Part shown: positions 37,249 to 46,106 of the stretch, piece by piece
Layout of the letters: every line of letters begins with the position of its first letter
Position numbering within the stretch: the stretch's first letter is position 1
Source: CBDCUW01 sp963734865
GTDB taxonomy: Bacteria; Planctomycetota; Planctomycetia; Pirellulales; Pirellulaceae
DNA length: 64,000 nt
Direction: 5' to 3'
NCBI GenBank assembly: GCA_963734865.1
Contig: CAVTIV010000014.1
Coordinates: 310,001-374,000 of the forward strand
Position numbers and translations under genes: made by a program
The notes under the pieces: generated by a model
The model's database searches: none
What the model was told of the DNA's origin: nothing
The model's input: only the letters and a program-made list of their open reading frames with translations

Positions 37249-38952
37249 ATGAGAACGAAACTTGCAGCCGGCAATCGGGCATTCGGCTTGTTCCATAGAG
37301 CCGCGAAAATCGTCGCAGCCACCGTCGTAGCGACCGCAGTGAGCGGTTGTACATCACTGACGCAACCGATCGATGGCGTACCCGCCAAACGGCTTCCGCC
37401 GCAATTCTTTGCTGAGCCCAAGAATGATTTGGTGCCGGTCGACATCTCGCTGCTTTCTTTGGAACCACCCCGTGACTACGAAATCGGGCCAGGCGATATC
37501 CTGGGCGTCTACATTGAAGGAGTGCTTCCATTCAATTCGCCCAACGCGCCCCCTTCACCGCCGCCGGTGAATTTTCCCAGCCCTGAGAGTCTTTTGCCGC
37601 CGTCCATCGGTTTTCCAATCCCCGTGCAGGACGACGGCACGCTGGCTTTACCGTTACTGGAGCCGTTGCACGTCGATGGTTTGACGCTTGATCAGGTTCG
37701 CGAGGCGATTCGCGACGCGTACATCGATAGTGATATTCTTCGCCCCGAAAAGGCCCGTCCCATCGTTACGGTGATCCAGGAGCGCACGTATGACGTGATC
37801 GTCATCCGAGAAGATAATGCAAGCGGAGGTGGGGGCGGAGAAATCCGCGGCATCAGTGACCAAAGTGCGAGTGGTGGTCTGGTTAAACTACCGGCTTACC
37901 AGAACGACATTCTGCATGCCTTGGTCCAAACAGGTGGTTTGCCCGGTTTGACTGCCAAGAATGAAGTGAAGGTGTTGCGTGTCAATAAAGCGGACCAACG
38001 CAAGCGTGCTCAATTCCTGCAGGAGTTTTACGCGCAGCGACGAGCAGCAATGCTCGATCCCTGTGCGTGTCCTCCGCAACTACCCGAGGACCCGTCCATT
38101 CTGAGAATTCCTCTGCGGGTCAAACCGGGCGTGATTCCGCATCTCACGGATGATGATGTCCGACTCGAAACTGGCGACATCGTTTACATCGAATCGCGTG
38201 AAACGGAAGTCTACTACACCGGCGGTTTGCTGCCGGCCGGAGAGCACCGTCTGCCGCGCGACTATGATCTGGATGTGCTGACCGCGATGGCACTGGCCGG
38301 TAAGGGAATCCTCAGTTCGACCGGTGGCGGTGGCGGTGGCGGCGGCGGCGGCGGCGGCGGCGGTAGGTTCGGTATCCAGTCCAACGTGCCACCTGGACGT
38401 CTGTTCGTTCTCCGAAAGACGGCATGCAACGAACAAGTGGCCATCGAAGTTGACTTGACCGCGGCGATCAATGACCCACGTCAGCGGCCGCTCGTCCAAG
38501 CCGGTGACATTTTGATCCTGCAGTACAAGTGTGAAGAAGAAGTGATCAACTTCGGTATCGCCACATTCTTTACCTACGGTATCCGACAACTGCTCGGCGG
38601 CGGTACTCGTCGATTGCCGATTCGAAGCGAGCGATCGGAATCAAACCAACGACCACGCATCGAGTCAATCGATGCGTGGTTTTTTGTTCGATCGTTCGGT
38701 CATGGCATTCGTCGCACACTCGGCAAATCCGGACCGGAGCGGGCGGCAGATCAATCGACGCCGTCGTGTTCGACTTCGGGCCAGTATTCATCCTCAAACG
38801 CACCCTCGACATGGAAGTCGGGACTGTTATCGATGTCGTGGCAGGTCATGCATTTCTCGCGTGCGTCCTCGAAAGGCAACTTCATCTGCTCCCGAAGTCG
38901 CTGCAATCGCTCCTCGTCCACGCCAGAATCGGCCGCCTCAGCGGCCGCGTGA
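37249..38952 (+). CDS. Polysaccharide export outer-membrane lipoprotein (Wza-like)
   Basis: OPX-family protein. A signal segment ends in the lipobox AVSGC (about residue 35). The Poly_export domain starts DYEIGPGDILGVYIEGVLPF, followed by PVQDDGTLALPLLEPLHVDG and a repeated SLBB-like part with RLETGDIVYIESRETEVYYTGG. A run of 14 glycines (38323-38364) interrupts the second SLBB region. The conserved part ends at VINFGIATFFTYGIRQLLGG, about 38600. The frame then has no stop until 38952, running through a terminator and into the convergent gene, so the true stop is probably lost by error or mutation near 38640. It should form the outer-membrane exit for the polymer. Confidence 0.85.
   Translation: MRTKLAAGNRAFGLFHRAAKIVAATVVATAVSGCTSLTQPIDGVPAKRLPPQFFAEPKNDLVPVDISLLSLEPPRDYEIGPGDILGVYIEGVLPFNSPNAPPSPPPVNFPSPESLLPPSIGFPIPVQDDGTLALPLLEPLHVDGLTLDQVREAIRDAYIDSDILRPEKARPIVTVIQERTYDVIVIREDNASGGGGGEIRGISDQSASGGLVKLPAYQNDILHALVQTGGLPGLTAKNEVKVLRVNKADQRKRAQFLQEFYAQRRAAMLDPCACPPQLPEDPSILRIPLRVKPGVIPHLTDDDVRLETGDIVYIESRETEVYYTGGLLPAGEHRLPRDYDLDVLTAMALAGKGILSSTGGGGGGGGGGGGGGRFGIQSNVPPGRLFVLRKTACNEQVAIEVDLTAAINDPRQRPLVQAGDILILQYKCEEEVINFGIATFFTYGIRQLLGGGTRRLPIRSERSESNQRPRIESIDAWFFVRSFGHGIRRTLGKSGPERAADQSTPSCSTSGQYSSSNAPSTWKSGLLSMSWQVMHFSRASSKGNFICSRSRCNRSSSTPESAASAAA
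38652..38686 (+). terminator. Rho-independent terminator after the Wza-like gene
   Basis: CCACGCATCGA (38653-38663) and TCGATGCGTGG (38669-38679) form an 11-base-pair stem with a 5-base loop, followed by six T. It is a strong plus-strand terminator and marks where the Wza transcript should end, although the reading frame stays open through it. No T-run stands on the minus strand, so it is one-directional. Confidence 0.92.
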
Positions 38953-40598
38953 TCGGCACCCGGGCCATGGCAATTCTCGCAACCATTCCCAGTCAGGTGG
39001 CTGCTTTCTGCCAGCGAAAGGTAGCCCGATTCATACGGATAGTAGTCCTGTGGATTCCATCCAGTGACGTGACAACTGAGGCATTCGGGGTCGAAATGTC
39101 GTGCCACATCCCCACGTTCTTTGGGCGGTTTGATAATATGGGCGGTGGCATCAAAGTGTGGTGTTCCCTTCCAGATCTCATACGCTGTTGTGTGGCACTC
39201 GCCACACTTTGCCGTTCCGATGAACTTGCGACCGGAGGGATGGGGAATTGGTTTGAGCCCCAATGCAGCCAAGCCGACATCGCGCAGCTGGCTCTGGTAG
39301 TCGGCCATCAGCTCCCGCATTTCTGGTGCGTCGGCGAATTCGTGCGTCAGCGGCACACGTGCGTAGGTCATCGGTTTGTCGGCATAAAGTCCAACCAAAC
39401 CGGCATACATCGCTTTGTTGCCCGTCACGATCAGTTTCGTTTTCGAGCCCTCAATCGACTCGGCTTGATAGGTCGGTTCGCCATAGCCGCCAGCGACAAC
39501 GATCAGGTCAAAGCCGGGAACATCGCCGACCAATTTCTTTGCCGACTCCTCTTCGCCATAGAACAGCAGGACGCGAAAGTCGGGCGTTTCGGCCGCCATG
39601 GACCGTAGCGCCGCTTTGGCCGATTCGACGATCGGATTGATCAGGATCTCGTCGCTCGGTGGCACTTCCAGCATCTCCGGATCAAAGATCGTTGTCACAC
39701 CGACCTTGATCCCGCCACGTTTGATCACACGTTGCTGGGGCATCAGATCGGGATCGATCAACACCACATTGGCCGAAACGTACATCGAGTCTTCGGGTTG
39801 CTCGCCCGCGGCAACGGCCAACAACTCACCGACCCCCAACCGCAAATCGTCTGGGCCAAACCCAACCGCCTGGTAATCCATTGCTTTCAATGCCTTGGCG
39901 GTTTGCTGCAACTTGATCTCGGCTTGGCGTCCGAACCGTCGAACTTGATTGCCCGCGTCGAGCGGCAACAGCGTCCAGCCATCTTCACGAAGCTGTTGCA
40001 TGAATGTAAAACGCCTGGCAACGCCCCCCTTCTGTTTGTCCAAACCGGTGCACCCGCAGGGCTCGATGTATCCGTTTTGCTGGCCCGTTACGACCAATGC
40101 CAAGTCGGGTGTGGGCCAAGTTCGATAGTCAACCGGGCCGTCCAAACCGGCTGGGTCCTGCAGGGGCGCCGAGCCGCCAGAGGTTTTGGTCCCTTTTCCC
40201 GCGGGGGTTCCTGCGGGGGTTGGCACCAGTTCCGGCCCACTTCTTCGCGTCGGTTGATCAGGTTCGGCTTTCGGCGTCGGTACCAATTCGACACGCGGGG
40301 CAGTGCGGTTGGAGTTCGTTTGAACGAGGGTCGATGATTGGTCGGCCGAGCGAAACGCGGACGCCTGGGCATCCCAATCACTCAACGCGGGTGGCTCAAT
40401 CGAACCGTCGGTCAATCGACCGGGGTCACTCGAGCGGCCCGTCGGCATTCCCACAGAAAGGCGTACTTCGGGAGATGACGTCGATGGCCCGGGAGAACAT
40501 CCCATCGCCAGGACCGCGACGATTGTTCCGGCGCGGAGCTTTGTTCCGGCACCAAATGCTTGTTGTTTCGGATCGCTGAGTGCACCAATCATATCCAT
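38751..40598 (-). CDS. Tetraheme cytochrome c554-like protein with phosphatase-like N-domain
   Basis: Exported protein of 615 residues. A hydrophobic stretch ending MGCSPG (about residue 34) suggests a lipoprotein. A Pro/Ser-rich linker precedes a 5'-nucleotidase/metallophosphatase-like domain with DLALVVTGQQNGYIEPCGCT and LPLDAGNQVRRFGRQ, though metal ligands are not all evident. The C-terminal part has four CxxCH heme sites: CGECH, CLSCH, CENCH and CMTCH (about residues 460-595). This architecture is known from planctomycetes and resembles cytochrome c554. A periplasmic redox role is likely, its substrate unknown. A DUF1573 gene lies 38 bases upstream. Confidence 0.82.
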   Translation of the reverse strand: MDMIGALSDPKQQAFGAGTKLRAGTIVAVLAMGCSPGPSTSSPEVRLSVGMPTGRSSDPGRLTDGSIEPPALSDWDAQASAFRSADQSSTLVQTNSNRTAPRVELVPTPKAEPDQPTRRSGPELVPTPAGTPAGKGTKTSGGSAPLQDPAGLDGPVDYRTWPTPDLALVVTGQQNGYIEPCGCTGLDKQKGGVARRFTFMQQLREDGWTLLPLDAGNQVRRFGRQAEIKLQQTAKALKAMDYQAVGFGPDDLRLGVGELLAVAAGEQPEDSMYVSANVVLIDPDLMPQQRVIKRGGIKVGVTTIFDPEMLEVPPSDEILINPIVESAKAALRSMAAETPDFRVLLFYGEEESAKKLVGDVPGFDLIVVAGGYGEPTYQAESIEGSKTKLIVTGNKAMYAGLVGLYADKPMTYARVPLTHEFADAPEMRELMADYQSQLRDVGLAALGLKPIPHPSGRKFIGTAKCGECHTTAYEIWKGTPHFDATAHIIKPPKERGDVARHFDPECLSCHVTGWNPQDYYPYESGYLSLAESSHLTGNGCENCHGPGADHAAAEAADSGVDEERLQRLREQMKLPFEDAREKCMTCHDIDNSPDFHVEGAFEDEYWPEVEHDGVD

Positions 40599-40636
40599 CT
40601 ATTCGTCAAACGATCCGCTGTGGCCGTGGTTATCGA

Positions 40637-41895
40637 TTAGCGAGGCTCGACGGCGAATTTCAACGCGACTCGCATCTTTGTTACTTTGGGATTGTCGGAC
40701 TCGATCCACACAGACCCATAATCATCCCGATTCTTACCAAGACGGGAGATCGTTTCGTCGCCCGGAATGAGCTCAATTTGCAGCTTGTACAACGTCATCG
40801 AGCCACGTTCGCTCGGCTCAGCCAATGTTGCCTTCACAACGTGCTCGGGAGAAACTTCACCAATCCTCAGCTTTGTATTCTCTCGCTCACTGCCCTTGAG
40901 CACAATAATGGATTTGCCCACCAGCGGGTCATCTTTGCCAATTCGTCCGAAATCATAGATGTAGCCACCGCCGGCTTGCCCCTTCACACGTGGTCCGGCA
41001 ATCATGCTCAAGGCGCCGACAATGCGACCGGTCGTGGAAGCGATTCCGTAATCATTTGGGTCTTCGTCGCCTTCCTCGGGTGGCTCAAGATTGCCGTTTT
41101 CATCTTGACGTTGGAAGCCAAACATAAAGTTTTGGGACACCGAACCCTGTCGCAGCCCAGGCTTGATGTTGACTTTCACTCGGAAAGCTTGCCGCGCACG
41201 GGAATACACGCCATCGGCGTCTTCGGTGGGCTCGAACGGTTCGACCTGGAATTCGGCCAACTCGTTCATGTCATCATCACTGAACATCATTTTCGTTGGC
41301 ACGATATCGGTATCAAAAAAGCTGTAGACCGTGCCTGACAGCTCGATCGGATCGCCCGCGGCGACCTCACCAAACGACCAAGACTTGGGCACGATCTCCA
41401 TGTCGCGAATCACTTTGCCACCGATTTTCAGGTCAATCACGACCTTGCCAGGGTCATCGGTAATCAACTGCGCCCCTGCGTGAACGACGTCTCATCTGTT
41501 CGGACTTCCCACTCCAGCACGACTTCGGTTTCCTCGCCGGGGGCAATCACTTCCTTGTCCAGCGAGCCAATGGTGCATTTACAGGTGGAAGCGCCGATTC
41601 GAAGCTTCAACCCGCCCTGGCCCACATTTTTGACGAGGAATGAGTGCTTTCCCTTTTCATTGGGCGACATCACGCCAAAGTCATACTCGGTTCCGTTTGG
41701 CAGCTCGACCCGCCCCAGCGACTTGGGAACTTGCGCGTCAAGAAACGCCATCGCGTTTTCCGGCGTCACCTCTCCATCCAATTCGAACGGCCCGAAACGG
41801 GCCACTCGGTGACCATAGCGTTTGTAATTTACCGCCCACGCGCACGCGGTGCCAAAGCTCATTGCCAGGATCAGGCACAGCCAAAACTTTTTCAC
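40637..41895 (-). CDS. DUF1573 domain protein (frameshifted)
   Basis: Exported protein of about 419 residues after bridging a frameshift. It starts with the signal peptide MKKFWLCLILAMSFGTACA. The DUF1573 immunoglobulin-like domain has YDFGVMSPNEKGKHSFLVKN and ASTCKCTIGSLDKEVIAPGE. The frame ends early at SFTQGRS; adding one base to the four-C run at 41473-41476 yields SFTQGAQLITDDPGKVVIDL and continues to 40637 (length 3n+2). Later repeats look like further Ig-like domains. Function is unknown; the pairing with a cytochrome or phosphatase-like neighbour suggests a cell-envelope role. Confidence 0.78.
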
Positions 41896-41965
41896 GACTT
41901 AACCGTTTTGAGGGGTGAGGAGTGAGGGAATGTGTCCAATAGCGAGCACCGATCTCGTCCCATTT

Positions 41966-44381
41966 TCAATCCACGTCCGTTTGATTGCTGTGCGCCTCTA
42001 CGCCGTCGAGGCCAAGGTGGTTCGCCAGCAACTGCTTGGCTGATCGACGGACAGGACCTTCCCGGACTCGCCCACCGATCGGCTCGGCGACATAGACCTG
42101 CTGGCGCTCAAGGGCTCGTACAATATTGCCCCCCAGCTGGGATAAGTCCAGCGCACGCCTGGCCATCTGCGCTCGCGCGATCGGAATGACCACGAGCAGC
42201 TTCGATCACGGCCAACTGGGCGATCATCCATTGGTTGGACGGGCTCCATTTGACGGCCAGTCGAAATGTCTCTGCCGCGGCCTCCAGATCTCGCTGCTGG
42301 CCAAATCGTTGGTATAGATGCAATTGTTGGGCTCCAATGATCCGATACACGGCCGGGTCATCACCGGCACGCCGCTTGGCCTCGGACAACGCCTCCTCCC
42401 AACTCTGACGAACCGCTGGCGAGTCGTCGGCCAACACCAGTTGCCATCGGTAAACGTCCGCCGTCCACAGCGTCGCCTCAGCGGACCAGGGATCGGCCGC
42501 CATCGCCTTTCGCAGGGATGCTCTTACTCGACCGATTTGCCCGCCGGCTTGGCTGTACTCGGCAACCGACATCGCCCGGGCATTCAAAGCAACAGGATTC
42601 AACGACATCAGGTAAATCGTGGTCAGCAAGAAAAGCCCCAAAGAAACTGCGCCCCAGGCGGCAATCCGCGCCGCTGGATCGGGCGAAGAATCGGTCGCTG
42701 AAGTCCTCGTCAACAACGCGCACAACAACCAGGCAAGGATTGCGACGCCCGGTACTGTCCACCCGCCGGCGACCAGCAGGTGAATCATCAACGCTGATAC
42801 GGCGGCCAAGGCAATCGAATCGATATTGCGGCTGGTCAGTTCACGCGCCGATGGCCACAACATGATTGCCAGCAGGATCGCGGTGGGTACGGCAAACAAA
42901 TGTGCATCGAAATCAGGCGTGAATCGCGTCGCAAATCCGATCAGCCAAACCATCAACAGCCCCAATCCGGCTCCCAGCCAGACCCAGCGACTCTCCGAAT
43001 CGGGCCTGCTTGAGGGAAAGACATCGCGCTCGGCCCAGCTCCTGGTCCAACGAGACGATGTGAAGACGATCCCGCTTGCCAACCATACCGTCAACAGTCC
43101 CACAGCAACGAATCCGCCGCCCGCTAAAGTCTCAAAGATAAAGTTGTGCGGCTCGGCAATCTGTTCGGTCGCGCTCGCTTCGCGGTAACGCTCGTAAATC
43201 GACTGGAAATTGCCCGGCCCCGCCCCAAACAGGGGTCGGTCCAACGCCAATTGCCAGGTCGAACGCCAATATTGAAATCGAAACGCCAGCGATGCCGGTG
43301 CTTCCTCGAACCACTCGGGGTTACCAAAGACGGCCAGGACGAACGCGCCGGCGATCCCAATGGCGGCAATGCTCAACAACCCAACCCAAACCATTCGTGG
43401 CCGTTCGGCGCGGAGTCGCGATCCGACCACCAGTAACAAACCGATTCCCAGCAACATCGCGAGCGTCGCCGACCGACTACGAGTCGCCATCAGACAGGCG
43501 GCACAAAGCAAAAACGTAATTGCCCACAAAATACGGGCCAACATCGTCAGGGAGGACCAGCGGAACCGCAGCACGCCCAACGCTCCGATCCCGCCGACCA
43601 GCAAGGCTGCCGCCAGCGAATTGGCCAGCGCAAAGGTGCCGGTCGGTCCACCGTCGAACAGCCGATTCTCGAACACCATCCGTTCGGCCGAGCCAGGGGG
43701 AGCTTCGATTCCAGCGAGTTGCAGAATCCGCTCGGGATCACGTTGATACTGGGCACGGTTTTCCGGAAGACTGATGAAATATTGGTGCAATCCGTGCACC
43801 GACAGTCCGCTTGCACAGACGATCAAAAGCAACAGGATCGATTGACGCGCCGGCAGCGACTCGAACAACCGTCGCGCCGCGGTGAACAGCGCCGCCGCCG
43901 ACACCCACAACCATCCTTCGTTGGTGGCCATTCGCAAGTTCCCTGGCGGCGAAGTCAAAAACGCGCCCAACATCATCCATGCGGCTAACAACCAAGGCGC
44001 AAGATCGAGCAAGATCGACGGCCATGATCCGGCCACCGGATCGGCCTTGGCATCGCCGGTGACACCGTGATCGCCGGCCATCGGTCGCAAGCGAGTCCAT
44101 CGAAAACGGCATCCCAGCGTGATCGTCGCAATCGCAATGGCAAGAAAACCGAACCACAGGGCGTCGCCCTTTTCGACCGAGACACTGTCGCTCGGAAAGT
44201 AGCTGACATAGACAATCGCACCGCCGAGCAAGCCCAGAGCGATCGACAAAGGATCGAACTTCCGGGGCTGGACGCCTGGCAGCGGATCGGCATCGGCCGC
44301 CGCAAATTGCGGTCGCGTTTTTCGCTGGCCAGCGTCTCCGGGGACGGAAACCGGCATGCCTACTTGCCGTTTTTTCGCCAT
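41966..44381 (-). CDS. O-antigen ligase family protein with C-terminal TPR-like tail (frameshifted)
   Basis: Polytopic protein of about 804 residues with about 12 helices. The Wzy_C/WaaL region includes TFALANSLAAALLVGG, LFGAGPGNFQSIYERYREA and AEPHNFIFETLAGGGFVAVG, the His-Asn loop being typical. From about residue 600 a soluble helical-repeat tail follows. The tail switches frame near 42170-42185, where one extra base separates HSDRA from QMARRALDLSQLGG; the corrected frame ends at 41966 (length 3n+1). ATG 44381 or 44357 could be the start. It is coupled to the sugar-1-phosphate transferase upstream, so this pair may assemble a lipid-linked glycan. Confidence 0.8.
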
Positions 44382-45499
44382 CCGGTCGATTCCAAAATGA
44401 CGACGAGCAACAACATGCACAACACGATGCCGAGCACCATGAACGCGCTGAGCATCGAAACCTGAGTCAATAAGATCGCCGCCAATCCGCAGGTCGCGGT
44501 GACCAGATAGATCGTCAACACGGCGCGCCCGCGGCTAAGGCCGAGCTCGACCAACCGGTGCGAAAAATGACTGCGATCGCCCTCGAAAGGACTGCGGCCC
44601 TCGCGAATGCGAATCCATAGCACCGTGCACATGTCGTACAGCGGTACCGCCATTGCACACAATGGCGCGAACACCGCGTGTACACGCATTTCACTGCTGC
44701 TCGAAAAGGTAGCCATCAGCATCGCGACCGCGATCAAGAAGCCCACCAAATAGCTGCCGCCGTCGCCCATGAAAATCTTCGCCGGTGGGCGGTTGTGCCA
44801 CAGAAAGCCGATCAGCGAACCACAGACAACCAATAATAGCGAGGCGACAAACAATTGGGGCTGGCGGGTCGTCGGGTCTGGCGTGGTCAACATCACCGTG
44901 GCCATCGAAGCGGCGATGATCGCGGCAACGCCGCCGCTGAGACCATCCATGTTATCGAGCATGTTGAAGGAATTGATCACCGCGACGATCCAAACCACCG
45001 ACAGCAAATCGGTCAGCCAGGAAATCCCAATGAAAGCGGTTAAACGAAACCCGAGGCCGTAAACGACGAAACCCGCTACCAGGAACTCCACGAGCAACCG
45101 CAGCCAAACGTTGACGCCTCGACGATCATCCGCCAGGCCCAACACCACCAACACGGTACCGGCGGCCAGCAATCCCCATAATTCGCCGGCGCGATGCCAA
45201 ACGCCATCCAAGTACGGTAGCACGCCTTCGGGCAGTCGTGATTGAAACGCCATCGATTTCCGCGCGACCGTGACGGCAATGGTGCCCACTGCGAAGGTCA
45301 GGATGATTCCCAGCCAGATTCCGATACCGCCACCCAGCGGTGTTGCCTTGACGTGCGTGCTGTGTCCACCTGGACGATCCAGCAATCCGAGTCGCTCGGC
45401 ATATCGCCGGATCGGATACAGCAACAACGCGCACGTCAACATCGGCGGGACGATCGTCACTGCCAGCAGCCAAACGATCCATTGAGAAAGATCAATCAA
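44360..45499 (-). CDS. Polyprenyl-phosphate sugar-1-phosphate transferase (WecA/MraY family), second copy
   Basis: Integral membrane enzyme of 379 residues, intact, with about ten helices. LDRPGGHSTHVKATPLGGGI is the cytosolic loop with substrate-binding His. NMLDNMDGLSGGVAAI carries the catalytic Asp pair, IFMGDGGSYLVGFLIAV is the second acidic motif and FEGDRSHFSHRLVELGL the His-rich loop. It starts glycan synthesis on undecaprenyl phosphate. It lacks the soluble extension of the 34-36 kb copy. Its end overlaps the downstream ligase-like gene, a simple initiate-then-transfer pair. Confidence 0.88.
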   Translation of the reverse strand: MIDLSQWIVWLLAVTIVPPMLTCALLLYPIRRYAERLGLLDRPGGHSTHVKATPLGGGIGIWLGIILTFAVGTIAVTVARKSMAFQSRLPEGVLPYLDGVWHRAGELWGLLAAGTVLVVLGLADDRRGVNVWLRLLVEFLVAGFVVYGLGFRLTAFIGISWLTDLLSVVWIVAVINSFNMLDNMDGLSGGVAAIIAASMATVMLTTPDPTTRQPQLFVASLLLVVCGSLIGFLWHNRPPAKIFMGDGGSYLVGFLIAVAMLMATFSSSSEMRVHAVFAPLCAMAVPLYDMCTVLWIRIREGRSPFEGDRSHFSHRLVELGLSRGRAVLTIYLVTATCGLAAILLTQVSMLSAFMVLGIVLCMLLLVVILESTGWRKNGK

Positions 45500-45620
45500 A
45501 AAATCGCCGCCTCGACCCGACCTGGTAAACGAGCAAACGGAGACGACCGTTTGCGGGAAACAGTTCGGCGTCCACGAAAGGCGAATCGTACCCCACTTGC
45601 CATGTCAACGTAATCCGAAG

Positions 45621-45939
45621 TCATTGGCTGGCCAAATACTTCGCAATCTCGTCAACCGTTAGCCGCTCGTCGTCGTCTTAAATCGTATTGTTTTGCATCG
45701 CTGGCCCATGACAGCCGCTTCTGCTCCACCGCGTCCAATTCGCCGTCCTCGTTGGGGTCGTGAATCGTCATCTCTCGATTCGCATCCTGCAGATCGGCTT
45801 GGATCAACACCAGCGAGTAGAGGTCAACCTGCTCTTCGCCGCGCAGGCTCGCGGGTGAAACGGCGATGATCGCCGCAATCCAGGCGGTGACCGGCAAGCG
45901 GAAACTGGAAAATGTGTTCGATTCACGATTCGCTCCCAC
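45621..45939 (-). CDS. Small exported EF-hand protein (frameshifted)
   Basis: Exported protein of about 105 residues. A signal-like segment (VTAWIAAIIAVSPASLRG) is followed by two calcium-binding loops. The first is DPNEDGELDAVE. The second becomes visible only after removing one base near 45676-45682, giving YDLDDDERLTVDEIAKYLAS before TGA at 45621. In the uncorrected frame the protein ends DLRRRRAANG, which destroys the second EF-hand. Function is unknown; small EF-hand proteins are common in planctomycetes. It is not coupled to its neighbours. Confidence 0.72.
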
Positions 45940-46106
45940 CCCCCTCGCGACCCATCAAAGCCGTCTGACGTTCGACGGTCTGGTGACCTACGAAACTTAA
46001 GCCGTTCAATCTAGCCGAGCGGCAGATGCCCAGCAACAAAAGATATCGTGGCGGGCGGAGTGTCCGCCGACCCTCGAATCGCTAAAATGACGATCGACTG
46101 ACTTCT

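Noticed and set aside
38676..39608. Plus-strand frame of 310 codons opposite the tetraheme cytochrome
   Set aside because: The cytochrome frame on the minus strand has four CxxCH motifs and clear domains; the plus frame has no family features and starts inside the Wza terminator region.
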